A stretch of DNA of 64,000 bases, taken from positions 11,492,170 through 11,556,169 of the forward strand of contig NW_004624743.1 in NCBI RefSeq assembly GCF_000247695.1. Reading direction: 5' to 3'. This DNA is from Heterocephalus glaber (lineage: Eukaryota; Chordata; Mammalia; Rodentia; Bathyergidae). Below, in pieces: positions 12,084-23,807 of the stretch. Every line of letters starts with the position of its first letter. Within the stretch, counting starts at the first letter, position 1. The notes below the pieces were generated by a model. That model ran no database searches, was not told where the DNA came from, and saw nothing but the letters and a program-made list of their open reading frames with translations. The translations under genes were made by a program, and so were the position numbers.

Positions 12084-12537
12084 GGTTACTTTTCGCATTG
12101 CTGAGACAAAATAGCCAACATCCAAAGTTAAAGGAAGAAAGGTATTTTTGCTCACAGTTTGTAGAGGTTTCAGTTCAGAGTTGACTGGCTCCAAGGCAGG
12201 GTGGCACAACTGAGGGGTGTTGCAGAGGAGAAACAGTTCATGGTGGGTAAAAGGCAGCAAGGCAGTGAGGTAGTGAAGAACCAGCAGCCACCTGCCTTCT
12301 TTCTGTTCCTGATATTTTATCTAAGCCACCTGCCCTTTGGGTGGTACCACCCACACCCCAGCTGAGCCTCCCCGTTATCTACACCCAGAACTATGCCAAA
12401 CCAATTGGTGGGTGGATGAATTTAGTAATCACACACCCTTAATGTCATAGTCACACACCCTAGATACAACCGACTGCAAAAAGCCTCACCTGTGACCACA
12501 GGAAGTTTTGGGGGACAGCTAGATATAAGCCGTAACA
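12084..12537 (-). mobile_element. ERVL-MaLR-like solo LTR (antisense)
   Basis: Reads in antisense as the MaLR-type LTR pattern: GGTTACTTTTCGCATTGCTG, AGACAAAATAGCCAACATCC, GGTTTCAGTTCAGAGTTGAC, then the CCAAGGCAGGGTGGC block and a diverged tail ending near ATATAAGCCGTAACA. No internal retroviral sequence is visible. The subfamily cannot be assigned by eye. Confidence 0.55.
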
Positions 12538-13455
12538 AAGGGGAAGAGAGTGAACTAAGTCAAGGTGTCACGAAAAGTCTAACCTGGCTTCAGCCACAAG
12601 GGACGTTGGGAATGAAAAGATCAGCAGGCTCATTGCTCTTGAACCAAGAAGCCAAGACTCGTGGATCCTAGTACTGTTGCTACCCATGGGTAGAAGCCAA
12701 GTGAGCTGGCTTTGTTAGCCGACAGAAGCTAGGAGGCTGCAGGTGGAAGTGTTCAGCTTTAGTGCTCCAACCGCAGGTGGTGAGCCAGCCAGGAAAGCTG
12801 ATGTGAACAGAGCACCAAAAATGTGTTGAGAGAAGTGTTTGTTCCCCTTCAATCTCCCAAATGCGAATGGATGAAGATCCAGGGCAGCTGACACCTATAT
12901 GCTGCAGAAGATCCCTGAGAATATTGTCAAGATGTCTGAGGAAAATGTGTTTCCAGAGGCAGCCAAAGCAAGTAGAACACTGATGTTTCCATTAACTACG
13001 TAGAGACCTAATACAGGAAATCATCTCCTTGGTGACTTCTTCAATAATTGCAGAAAGCCCAAGGTGGACTGATAGGACTTTGAGTATCACCCTAGCCCTG
13101 TCTCTTCACTGTGTAACCCACACTTCCCCAACACACACATAACTGAATGGTAAAATGGGACTCTTTTTTATCAACTTCCTCTGAAGCCAGAAAACCCAAG
13201 GGTAAAAGGATTGGTGCCATCTCCCCTATAATGCAAAGTTGCATGCCAGAATTATAAAGGAGGTCTCCAAAAGTGGTGAGGGACCCTTCACACAACACTC
13301 ATAGGCAAACAGTCAAAGCTTGAAGTCAAATAAATTAGGAAGAGAAAAATGTATGGACAAAAAATGAATGGTTTTGGAAAAATATTCCACTCTACTTCTA
13401 CTATTTTACAAAGCCATTTAAGCCCTTCCCATGAGAGAGGAATGGAGACAACCCT
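12538..13455. other. Unassigned noncoding DNA, possibly LTR-related
   Basis: Less AT-rich than its surroundings, with scattered CpG and no long open frame. It directly follows the LTR and could be older LTR or ERV material, but I cannot name a family. Confidence 0.3.
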
Positions 13456-13592
13456 TTATTTTTTCTTTTTTGAGAAAGGATCTCACTCTATAGTCCAGGC
13501 TGGCCTTGAACTTGAAGTGTAGCTGAGGTTTGTCTTTGAACTCATGATCCTCCTGTGTTAGCCTCCCTTTTGCTGAGATTCCGGGCATGTGC
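13456..13592 (-). mobile_element. B1-type SINE (antisense)
   Basis: Reverse-strand B1: T-rich tail, TGAGAAAGGATCTCACTCTA, TAGTCCAGGCTGGCCTTGAA, then a second TTTGAACTCATGATCCTCCT block and CGGGCATGTGCT. The two TTGAACT blocks correspond to the internal duplication typical of B1. Confidence 0.8.
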
Positions 13593-13934
13593 TCCAAAAG
13601 TCAGTTCAGAGGCTGCCTTCTTAATTCAGGATCTTTGAGAAAGCTTTCAGGGAGTACTCAGAGAGCTCTTATTGTTATAACAAGAATTAGAGACACAGTA
13701 GACTGCATCTGGTTCCCAGTTAGGAAATCTAAACATGGGAGAAAGGGTGGATCTGAGTCAGAACACCGGAGAAACTGAGACACATTGGAGGAAGACTGTC
13801 ATAGTATCAACCACAGAGAAAATGCATGTGATTCTGGAGCTGGAACATGGGTTAGCAGAGGAAATCTAGAGCCATCTGGAATGTAAACAGGCTGAAGACA
13901 GCCTTGATTACTACCAACGGCATAAGTTGTTTTT

Positions 13935-14535
13935 CCTCGCATTTCTTGCCAGCATCCATTGTTTTTTTGAACCACTATGGAAATGAGTTTGGAGAGTTTT
14001 CACAAAACTAAAAGTAGAAATAGCATTTAATCCAGCAATGCCATTCTTTGGTATATTCCCCAAAGAATTAAAGGCTATACTGTGCTATGCTATACTATAT
14101 TATACTATACTATTGAAATAACATGGATGCCCATGCTTGTAGCAGCACAATTTAAATAGCTAAGCTGTGGGGATAGCAGCCTAGATGTCCATCAATAGAT
14201 TAATGGAAATATATATAAGAACATTATTCAGCCAAAAAAGAAAAACAAAATCATGTCCTTTGCACAAAACTGGATGGAGTTGGAGACCACTATGATAAGC
14301 AAAATAAATCACACTCAAAAAATTAAATGCCAAGTTTTACCCTATATGAGAATTAAAAAAAAAAGAATGAAAGGAGAGATAACAAGAAAATTTATTGTAG
14401 ACTTAGAGATTAGGAAGGGGATGGGGAGGAGAGGGAGAGGGTGGTAAAATGGGGTTGAATTATATACAACCTATATCAATATACTAAAATGAACCTCACT
14501 ATTCTGTATTCTAATATACATTCATTGTAAAAAAG
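13935..14535 (+). mobile_element. L1 3' end (ORF2 C-terminus and 3'UTR)
   Basis: Collinear with the L1 ORF2 end: GAACCACTATGGAAATGAGT, TAATCCAGCAATGCCATTCT, CCCAAAGAATTAAAGGC, then AACATTATTCAGCCAAAAAA and AAAACTGGATGGAGTTGGAG. A 3'UTR with the GGGGAGGAGAGGGAGAGGG purine tract follows. 5'-truncated, with frames broken. Confidence 0.8.
14076..14114. repeat. CTATA-type simple repeat inside L1
   Basis: Repeated CTATACT / CTATGCT / ATTATACT units, an expansion within the L1 3' end. Confidence 0.7.
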
Positions 14536-15035
14536 TGATGCAGACTGGTTAAAAAAAGATAACCTTGATAAGGGACATTGGTCTCAACCAAAGGACTCCA
14601 TGTGGGAACACACAGGAGTTGAGGGCTGGTGTCTTAAGAAAAAAAGTCATTTCCATTTCCTTTCACCATGGGAGCACCTGGAAGTTTCCAAAATGGTTTC
14701 CTTTGTTATTGATGGCAAGTAGTCTAAGAGATGTAAGCCATGTATAAATATTTCTAAGATTGTACATAACCATATTCTTTAGTAAGAATCTTTTCCCCAA
14801 ATTACTCTCCCCATCTTGGAAAACCACTGAAGGGATAATAACCAAGACACCCGGATGGGGAGAGCAGGAGTTAGAGCCAGCAGAGAAAGAAGAATCTTGG
14901 TACACTCTTCTCCTCCTCCTCCCAAGCTTCCTGGGTTCAAGGAGTTTGCAGTTATGTTCCTAACTGGACGTTTTAATTTTTGAAATAATATTATTCTTGA
15001 AACTAAAGTCATTTAAGGTTCCAAAAGAAATGAAA
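14536..15035. other. Unassigned noncoding DNA
   Basis: Open frames overlap on both strands (about 14565-15012) but show no recognisable product. No repeat family identified. Confidence 0.3.
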
Positions 15036-15201
15036 AAATGGATGGAAAGGAAGAGACAGAGGAAGGGAGGAAGAGAGAGAAAAGGAAGGGAAGGAGGAAA
15101 GGAGGGAGGGAGGAGGAAGGGAGAAAGAGAAAAAGCAAGGGAGAGAGAGGAAAGGGAATACAGGTGAAGGAAGGAAGGAAGGAAGGGAAGAGAAAGAAAG
15201 G
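15036..15201 (+). repeat. Long GA-rich polypurine tract
   Basis: About 165 bases almost entirely A and G on the plus strand, with GGAAGG and GAAA submotifs. Open frames on both strands here arise from low complexity. Such polypurine tracts can form triplex (H-DNA) structures. Confidence 0.9.
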
Positions 15202-15289
15202 TGTTACATCTTGTGTCTAGATTTCTTCCCAAAGCCTCCTGTAGTCATAGGTAGGGCTTTTTCATAGGTGGCTGGATCTAGAGGTATAA

Positions 15290-15603
15290 TGCTGAGATTA
15301 AGGGTGTGTGATTACTAAATTAGTCTGTTGGTTTGGTGGAGTTCTGAGTGTGGACAATGGGAAGGCCTACCATGGCTGTGAGTGCTCCCCACCCTAAGGG
15401 CGTGTAGCCTGGATAGAATATAAGGGACAGAAGGACAGCTGCTGTCACCACTTACTGCTTCTTTGCTCCATTGCTACTTTCTGTCCTCCATGAACTGTTT
15501 CTCTTCTGTGATGCCCCTCTGCCATGGCACACTGCCTTGGAGCCAGCCAACTATGAACTGAAACCTCTACAAACTGTGAGCTACAATAAACCTTTCCTCC
15601 CTT
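15290..15603 (+). mobile_element. ERVL-MaLR-like LTR
   Basis: Ends with the typical sequence AACTGAAACCTCTACAAACT, GTGAGCTACAATAAACC, TTTCCTCC, including a polyadenylation signal AATAAA at 15585-15590. The upstream part (TTAGTCTGTTGGTTTGG, GATAGAATATAAGGGAC) fits a degenerate LTR. The 3' boundary is abutted by an antisense L1 3'UTR. Confidence 0.55.
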
Positions 15604-15610
15604 CACTTTA

Positions 15611-15900
15611 TTTTTTTTAAATTTATTTATTTTTAGGGTTAAATTCTTTTATTGGTTCATTTTAGGTATACACTACATTTACATTTATCATTGGGTGCTT
15701 GTACCTGTACATGATGGATCTTGGTTCTTATTTTTTCCCCATTACCTGTGCGCCCTTCACCCCCTCCACCCTTCCCTATTTACATATTTCATTTCCATTT
15801 TTTTTCTTTTCTCATAATTTTTCCTTTCCCCTTCCCCTCCCACCACTCCTACCCTTTTGGACCTTTTCCTATTTCAAAGTATCAGTTATTAGTTATTAAT
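15611..15900 (-). mobile_element. L1 3'UTR fragment (antisense)
   Basis: Starts with a T-rich run (the L1 poly-A on the minus strand), then TTTTAGGTATACACTACATT, TGATGGATCTTGGTTCTTA and the CT-rich tract CCTTTCCCCTTCCCCTCCCA. It corresponds to one unit of the 267-bp sequence repeated three times at 58631-59431. Confidence 0.8.
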
Positions 15901-18900
15901 CTTTTTAGTTGTCTCAGCAATGAGAAAAGCAACTAAGACAGTGAAAGAGGCAGTTCTGTTCTGTTTTAAACAATTCACATTATGTTCTTTCATTCTGTTC
16001 TAGAGACTGGTGCATAACTTTCCTTCTTTAATCTTTTATTACTGACTACCACAGCTAATAAAAATATCATCTTACACCATTGTCAGCTTTACTCATTACT
16101 CTGTTTTGTCCTTTCATTTTCATTTATATTTACCTGTTAGAACCTTATTTTTTGATTTTCAGATTGTCCATTCTCTTTCTCTTCTAGAATTTAATTTTGA
16201 AGGCAGGCAACCTGATATTTTTATTTATCCTTGTGTCTCATTTTCTTTGAGCCCTTGCAGTATTAATGGCATGAAACCCATAGCTCTTGAATTATATATC
16301 AAATTTGACAATGAGTATTCTTTTGTGTGTAAGTAAAATTCTTTTCAAATCATGGCTATTTGGACCACAGTTATGAAACAGTTGAGAAGACAAAGATAAT
16401 ATTGATAATATGCTTAAAATATACATTAATGAAAAATACTGTGCATAAATAAATTTTTTACAAGTGCAAGCATTAGTTAAGTAAAAAGTAGTTGAAATGG
16501 CCATATTCTGCTGATCTTTAAAGACACTTTAACATTCATACTCCACACCTTCACCTATTCCCCCCCAAAAAAGATTTGAACCTGTTAATTTTGAAGAAGT
16601 GCTTTGACTGCCATTAAATCTAAAGGAATTTATTTATAAACATACAGAAATAATCAAAATACAAGAAGCTTATTGTGTTAGTGAAAACATATGCAAAATA
16701 GATGGTAAGGGAGGATCACAAACTCTTCAGTCCTAAACTACTATGAACATGTTAATTCTGCTAAGGTTCAACCCAGTGCTGAGCTGATACAGAGGACTTC
16801 AGCCCAGGTTTGAGTGGGCTCCAGCTTTAGAACACTCCACCTACTCTTTCTGGCCCTCTGCTGGCCTAATGCCTTCTCCAGTGTTCGAGGTACACAGACC
16901 AACATTCCCTGCTCTATTTGGGCACCTCAGAGGATACTTCCCAGGCAGAACTCCAGAACCTGCTCCATTACCATCCCAAAGTCAGGGCTTGGGTTAGAAA
17001 TTCCCACAACCCAAGCTCTTGGCCTATGGTTCTGAAATGAATGCATGCCTAACTTCTCCCCGCTGCAATTTGTTTCTTGAAATTAAAGTTATTACACAAT
17101 GCCATAGGCCTCCAGTTAAGCACATGGTGACTTGGAAAATGTATCTTTCTGCACTGTATCTGGGTGAGTTTTCATGAATATTTGAACAAAAAGCAGGAAA
17201 CAGTGTAGGGATTCATCCTAAAATCAGGCTAAATGGCCAACTGTACATTGCCAGTCTCAAGGTGGCATTTTGGCAAGGAACTCAATTTTCTTTTAGAATA
17301 ATTTGCATTGGGATTATGGGCTAAATGTTCTCAAAGTGTCTAAGCAATAATTCTTTATGAGACTGCACTTTGGCATTTAACTATAGCATATGTAAGCCTA
17401 ACTTACAGGCTCTGTCTTTATGTTTATCCAAATTCTCTATGCAATGGCAGCCAACTTTTAATGAAAAGCATTACTACACGACATGATTTACTTGCTCTGT
17501 GCTTTTTTTTTCTAGAGAGATTTTGCTTTACATTAAATGTAAACTGAACTTTTGCTAAGACTTCTGGTCTCAATTAATCCCTTTTATAAACATCCAGTAT
17601 TCCAAAACACCTAATTTTGTGCAAAAATAAAATGATAGTAAATATGATTTGTTACATTTGTTTTGTTTGATGCTGTAATAACTGTTTAGACTACACAGAA
17701 TGACTTCTGTTCATATGAAACTTATATTTCAAAGTCTATCAGATTAGTGTCCCTAATGACGCACCATGCAATACTGAAACAAAGCATGGCAAAACAAAGA
17801 GATAAAGAAAAGAAGACGAGAAAAAGAAGAATAATTAGAGAAAAAGAGTGGAGGAATAGAGAAACGTGTGGCCAGGAGAAAGTGCAGAAGCTGCACTATC
17901 TGTATATAATGTGGTTATAATACTACATTGGTCAGCAACTATAATGTACAAGGTAATGTGAAAGAGTTTTTATATGCTTTTCAGAACTATAAAGGGAGTG
18001 TGAGTGGATTTTAAACATTTTGATTAGCACCACAAAGATTTTAATGCTTTATTTAAACAGTTTGCTATAGGGCAAACACATTTGGTAGACAAGTACAATG
18101 AAAGCACGGGCGTCAGTTTCTCTGTTTTCTATTAAGTAATGTTGCGAAGTAAGCAGAAGTTGGATTCAGATATCAGATAATTATCTCCACACTGTGTGTC
18201 ACAGTAAATAATTTTAATTGGTTTAACTTCAGGGACCATTACTGGCCTAATTAGAAACATGAAAAGGCTACAAGTATTAGGAAATATCCTGAAGGAATGA
18301 GAACATTAGCAATTCTGTCAAGCCATTTTTAAAACAAGTACACAGTAGCAGCCGCATTTCAGTGAGAGGCAGGGTACTTAAAAGGTGCTTTTAGGAAAAC
18401 AGCACTTGTGAGTTCATAACAAGTGAACTGCAATAGGAAGCCCAGAAATTGGGTATCAGGTTGATGTGTGTGATGTTTCTGGGTTAAAAACCTTCTAATT
18501 GTGCTCTGATTGCTGTTTTTAAAAATACAGGTTAATATGTTTGAAGTAAAGGAACAGTAATTGAGGTCGGGTAAATCTTCATCAAGAATATATTGACTTA
18601 CTGAAGGAGAAAGAGGATCTTCGAGTAAAATGGCTTTATCAACACCTTCAGCATGCAAGGAGATATATTGAGCAAAGAACCACATGTAGTATTCGTTATG
18701 ATATCTTTTTCACTTCAGTTTTCTAAGATTCATGAGGAACACACAGCCATTATTCTGTGAAGCATGTGTATGCATTATGCTTAGTACATAGTATGACATC
18801 ATTTGTATTTAGAAAATGGCTGTATGACAAATGAAAAGTGAGATACTTTACCATTAAGTCAGAAAATATGCTAAAAAGTGCCTTTATACTTTCCAACATT

Positions 18901-20454
18901 AAAATCCCTAATTTGAGAAGTAAAATATTTACATCATTTAAGATACCTACTACATCATAAAAGGTTTAAATAAATAACAAATACCAAAAGCATTTAGTAT
19001 ATATTTCTGTAGTAAAATTTTGTTCTTTTTAATGAAATCTAGTTTTTCCCTTCCCATTTTCTGAAAAGGCTGATGGCAATGTTGGACCACTTTGTTTGGG
19101 ATACGGAAGTCTTAAATGGACTGTGCTATCTTAAAATCCAAATCAACTGATCTTTTAGTGATTTTTATTGATTTATTTAAAATGCAAAGGATAGAGAGAG
19201 GAAATAAGAAAAAGAAGGCACAGTTTTCTATGGATTTCTTTGAAAAATATAGATGATTGTACACCTACTGATATGTAGGTACGCTTAAAATATAAAATCA
19301 GTATAATTCAGTATTTAAAAGGCCAAGACAGTCCATAGTTTCAACAAGGGTGAATATTTTTTCAAATAAAGAAAAAAACCTAAATGTGTAAGGACTCACA
19401 GCATAGATGCTGCCATGCACACATTCCTGGACCATTCTTCAAAGGCATGCACTTATTCATGTGAGCAGAGAACCTTTCATGGTGCCTTTACAGTGAATAT
19501 CCTGCAGTAATGCCAGCAGTTACCCTAGCAATTTATATGTGTACTGTTAAACCTTGATAAATTTTTATTTTTCTGTACATGCATACACAGTAATTTAGAT
19601 ACAAATATTCTTAGCATGTTTATAACATATTCTCTCTTTCTTCATGAAAGACTATGTAATATATGCACACAAAGAAATTACTCATACAAAACAAATTTTT
19701 AGTTGCAAAATAGATTAATTGCTTGTAGATTTGTCGAGGGAAACAAACACACACTATTGTTGATTATTATAAAATAATACTTACTGCCTGCCCACCAGAC
19801 ACATGTTCCATATTTCAAATATCTTCCAAATGTAGAAGCAGGAGGGAGGATGAGGGGGAGAATAAAAACGTGGTTGCTTATACAAATATACATACTCGTA
19901 TACGTACACAAACATACATACATATGTTCATAGATTTCTGCTTTGCCCATATGTTCTAAAAATAGCAGCCTAGAAAATTTGTACCCAGCACATCCCACTC
20001 TCAGAGTAAGGATACAAATGAAAACAAATTTTCCTACTAGTGTGCCTAAGTTGCTTCACTAGAGAAAGCACTTCATCCTCTTAGGACACTCAACATTGCA
20101 AAGCAGGCTTGACATACTGTCTACTTCTCAAAGCTCCAGTTTTATCCCTTAGAAAAGTGTGAGAATATTACTTCTTATCTCCTCTTCCATAAAATAAGCC
20201 TTCCACCTCTATAGTCAAGGATTCAAATGAATAGGCCGAGAAAGAAATTATTTCAAGAGCCTTAGTTTCCGAAGTTTTCCTACAAAATATCGAAAGGATT
20301 TTTGAATGAAGACAACAATGATTCCATCGTATTTTCAATTGTGTCCTCTGGTTACTGCATTTTACACATAGTGACAGAGTTAAGTGTTAAAACAACGTAA
20401 CCTTGGTTCTGAAGACACCATTGAATTCAGAAATTATGAATCGTGTAGTGGAGT
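15901..20454. other. Long stretch without recognised genes or repeats
   Basis: About 4.5 kb of AT-rich sequence in which I identify no SINE, LINE or LTR except short runs such as the TACA repeat near 19881. The 17080-18760 part has a complex, non-repetitive texture compatible with conserved noncoding DNA. A 108-codon minus-strand frame (18359-18685) contains a GTAAGT donor-like motif but no recognisable domain. Confidence 0.35.
19881..19926. repeat. (TACA)n-like simple repeat
   Basis: Alternating TACA, TATACA and TACGTACA units, an imperfect tetranucleotide repeat. Confidence 0.6.
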
Positions 20455-20640
20455 AAATGCGGCTCTGGAACTCTGACCAAATTGATGTAGAGGCCTGGCT
20501 TTGTTTCTTATTCATATTAAGCAGCACCTAAACACAAATTTCCTCATCTAGACAATGGGATGGTGGTGAAGTTGCACGAGGAAAATCAAATAATGTGTAT
20601 AAAGCTCCTGGCTTACAGCATGCTGAAGAGACAATTCATG
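20455..20640 (+). mobile_element. MIR-like SINE
   Basis: Sense-strand MIR order: CTCTGGAACTCTGACC, TTTCCTCATCTAGACAATGG, then AAATCAAATAATGTGTATAA, AGCTCCTGGCTTACAGCATG. Strongly diverged. Confidence 0.5.
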
Positions 20641-21090
20641 GTGATACGCTTGTGTGAACCACATTCCATTCATTTGCGGTCTCAATTAAGAGGCTTTCTG
20701 ATGGAAACATGAATGACTGCATTTCCCTGGCCTTTGCAGCTCCTTTCCAAATCCCACAATGTTCTGTCATCACATTTACCCCATCCGACCCCCTTCCCTT
20801 CCTCACCCTTCACCAAGTCTCCTGCCTATAAACAACCCCAACCAGAGGGCTGAGGGTGGGCACGAAATCCAAGAGAAATGAATACCCAAGCCCCTTTTCT
20901 ACACCCCTTTAAGTCTTTCTGCTCAAACTATGAGCCTAAACTTGTCTTTGTACTGACAGCTTCAACCATTTTTATTCCTTTCCTCCCCACTTTTGTTTCT
21001 TATAAAGAATCTATTCTTCTATGACTCTTTATTAAACTATAGCATAAGAATTAATGAAGTAATTCTATGAAAAGAAATACTTGGAAAAAG
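20641..21090. other. Unassigned noncoding DNA
   Basis: Pyrimidine-rich part near 20750-20830 (CCCCATCCGACCCCCTTCC), otherwise unremarkable. It may be an old LTR, but no family is recognised. Confidence 0.3.
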
Positions 21091-21230
21091 TTGCAGGGCA
21101 TGGTGACACATGCCAGTAATCCCAGGATGGAGGAAGGCTGAGGCAGGAGGATCCCAGGGAGTTTGAGGCCAGCCTGGGGTGTATAGTAAAACCTGTCTCA
21201 CAAAATCACCTCCACCCCCACAAAACCTTC
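21091..21230 (+). mobile_element. B1-type SINE (sense)
   Basis: Reads GCAGGGCATGGTGACACATG, CCAGTAATCCCAGGATGG, GGCTGAGGCAGGAGGATCCC, GTTTGAGGCCAGCCTGGGGT, ACCTGTCTCACAAAA. It is a near-complete B1 and the left arm of an inverted pair. Confidence 0.88.
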
Positions 21231-21258
21231 TTAAGCATTGTAAGTAATTTCTATACTT

Positions 21259-21372
21259 TGCTTTTGTTTGAGATGGGGTTTCACTATGTAGTCCAATCTG
21301 ACCTCAAACTCAAGGTCCTCCTGCCTCTCCTTTCTCAGTGCTGGGATCACAGACATATAACACCACATCCAA
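21259..21372 (-). mobile_element. B1-type SINE (antisense)
   Basis: Reverse B1: GTTTGAGATGGGGTTTCACT, ATGTAGTCCAATCTGACC, TCAAGGTCCTCCTGCCTCTC, GTGCTGGGATCACAGACA. It lies about 30 bp from the sense B1 at 21091-21230, giving an inverted repeat. Confidence 0.85.
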
Positions 21373-21892
21373 TTAGAAGAAATTTCTACTGTTTTTTATG
21401 GTAGTTTGTTTTATAATTTGCATCCAAATAAATATTAGAATAGAACTCTCAGGTTAAAACAATAAGGCAATTGCCCTTTAGTGTCATCTAAAGTTTTATT
21501 TTGTCTCCTTCCCATCTATTGAGATCTGAAAACTCACAAATTCCAGCATTCCCATAGATTTACATTGAAAATATTCTGTTAAGTCTTTAGGACAGAGCTC
21601 AGTAGCAGAAACATTGACTGCATGATGCAATGAAGCTTCTCAACTAAAGGGTATACAGTATTTGAATAATTAAATGTTTTGATGTGAGCCTGCAAATTCT
21701 TTTTTGCTTTTATTCTACACTGATTTTTTAAAAAAGGCAAGAGTGTAATTGGGGTTAGTACTTCCAGTGAGTTTAAGTTTTAACCAGATATTTTCTACTA
21801 GATTTTTTAAAGTCCTAATTATTTATTCACATTCACAACTAGCCTCCAAGAACCTGAGTAGGCATTCTATAAGAATACATACCTAGAAGGCA
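21373..21892. other. Unassigned noncoding DNA
   Basis: AT-rich; no gene or repeat recognised. Confidence 0.3.
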
Positions 21893-22052
21893 GGTTCTCA
21901 GACTCAGTTGTGAACCACAATTTAAAAATCCAGCTCTGTGGGTCCTACAGCAAGGTTACCTTTCAAGACTGTGGAGGTCACTAAGACTCTACACAATTGT
22001 AGTAAGCAGCCAGGTGACACTGATGCAGTTAGTCCAGGAAGAACACTTCGTA
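21893..22052 (+). mobile_element. MER5A-like hAT DNA transposon relic
   Basis: GGTTCTCAGACTCAGTTGTG at the left and CAGGTGACACTGATGCAGTT, AGTCCAGGAAGAACACTTCG at the right match the order of MER5A (non-autonomous hAT-Charlie). Terminal inverted repeats are eroded. Confidence 0.55.
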
Positions 22053-22739
22053 AAGGGTTATGATAATTTTTTCCTTTAGATGAACAGATTTTGAAAAATA
22101 GAGTACCAAAAATTTTTAATGTTGTACAAATTCCAAATGATGACACTTAAAATTTTTACCGCCAAAAAAGAAAACAGTGGGTTAAATATAGAATTTTAAG
22201 CTTTAACACTCATTTTGATTTGGTTGCAGTCATAAACACAAACAAAAGAAGGGCAATATTGGGCCCATATAAAAAGATTGATAAAAGTATTATATTGTCG
22301 ATAAATATATAAAGACTACAATTTTCTGTGTTACTTTCAACTGATTTAATCATAAATATTAATTTTAAAGTTGAGAGATTTATATTTGTTTAAAACTTTG
22401 AAAGATAACATCTACAAGTTATAAGATGTCTAAATAAAAATAACACTTCTATATTTTTTATCAATGGATTATTTCTATTTCTAAAGAAATTTATTTACAT
22501 CACCTTTTGTTCATGGTATATATTTCTAGAAAATGTATTTATTTGTGCCATGCACAATAAAACTATTAAAATTTTAATTTCATGATCTCTAAGTAGAAAT
22601 CAATGTACAGGTCAATATAGTTCTTGCATTATGTTTTCTAAGAAGAAACATAATTCTATTTGAATATTATATTTTATATACTGAACTTACTTAGAATTTC
22701 ATGGTTCTTCAGTAAACTAAGTATACATTTACATAGGTG
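22053..22739. other. Very AT-rich unassigned DNA
   Basis: No gene or repeat family recognised. Confidence 0.3.
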
Positions 22740-22834
22740 TTTTTTTTTTGGTTTTTTTTTGTACCAGGGATCAAACTAGGGACCTTGCACTTGCAAGGCA
22801 GGTGGTGGAACCACTGAGCTAAATCCCTGGCCCC
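22740..22834 (-). mobile_element. ID-type SINE (antisense)
   Basis: Poly-T tail on the left, GTACCAGGGATCAAACTAGG, CTTGCACTTGCAAGGCAGG, then CCACTGAGCTAAATCCCTGG. Both Pol III boxes are recognisable. It faces the sense ID at 22961-23045. Confidence 0.88.
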
Positions 22835-22960
22835 TATATAGTTATTTAATAATGCATAAACATATAAATTGAATTCTTATAATGGGTCAATATTGAAGTA
22901 AAAAAATTGTTACATATTTTCCTTAAAATCTTATCAACTGCACCTTTGAAAATGTGACAG

Positions 22961-23045
22961 TGGCTGGGGATTTAGCTCAGTGGTTTCACCACCTGCCTCA
23001 CAAGCGCAAAGTCCCAAGTTTGATCCCCGATACAAAAAAAAGAAA
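22961..23045 (+). mobile_element. ID-type SINE (sense)
   Basis: GGCTGGGGATTTAGCTCAGT, ACCACCTGCCTCACAAGCGC, AGTTTGATCCCCGATAC and a short A tail. A diverged target-site duplication may flank it (AAAATGTGACAG and AAAACTGTGCCAG). Confidence 0.88.
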
Positions 23046-23807
23046 ACTGTGCCAGGGTTTTTCCTTGCCTCAGTGATAGCTGATATTTCAAACTGCAAAA
23101 TAATTTGTGATTCAAAGTAAAATAACTCTGAAATTTAGTACGTAGTGTTACTACCTTTCTGTAACATGTTAATGTCTATGTATAGTTTGAAATGGATTTT
23201 AAATAAGATATTATTATAATGATGTCATTCTTACAGTGCTGCAATGAACACTTCATACATATACCTAGGCAAAATCATCTGATTATTTTCCTAGTTTTTA
23301 GCATGATAATAAGTGCATTAAAATATAATTTAAAAGCTTTTGAATGATAGTAAATAAAATCAATTCCCAGCTTCCTTGGGATTGTTTTAAATGAGACTTT
23401 ATTCACTTAAAATATATTTTTATCTTACTTCTTTTCTTAAATTCTGGGGCTATTTACTTTTTCTGTCTAAAAGGAATAGAGAATTTTTCCTTCTGAGGTT
23501 GAAGTTCATATTGTTGAGTATTTGAGGATACTCTTATTTTGTGTACACATTGGAGTGTTCATACTTCAAATGGTAAATACATAGAAGATAAGCAATTTTG
23601 AAGTCCCTCTTTCCTTGGGATTTGGTTTCAAATAGGTACCCTATTAAAATGATTGTGTTATACTTTGGATTATTATTTTTAAATGTTTATAACTTATTAA
23701 AACATCACCAATACTAATATATTCCTGAATGTTACTTTTTTCATGTTTCATAAGTCTCTTTGTCCCCTGATTTAAGTAATCTGTACATATTTTATATTAC
23801 TCATTCA
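23046..23807. other. Very AT-rich unassigned DNA
   Basis: No gene or repeat family recognised. Confidence 0.3.

Noticed and set aside
14960..15232. Open frames on both strands over the GA-rich tract
   Set aside because: A purine-only sequence lacks stops on both strands; the peptides are Lys/Glu/Arg/Gly or Ser/Leu/Phe/Pro low complexity.
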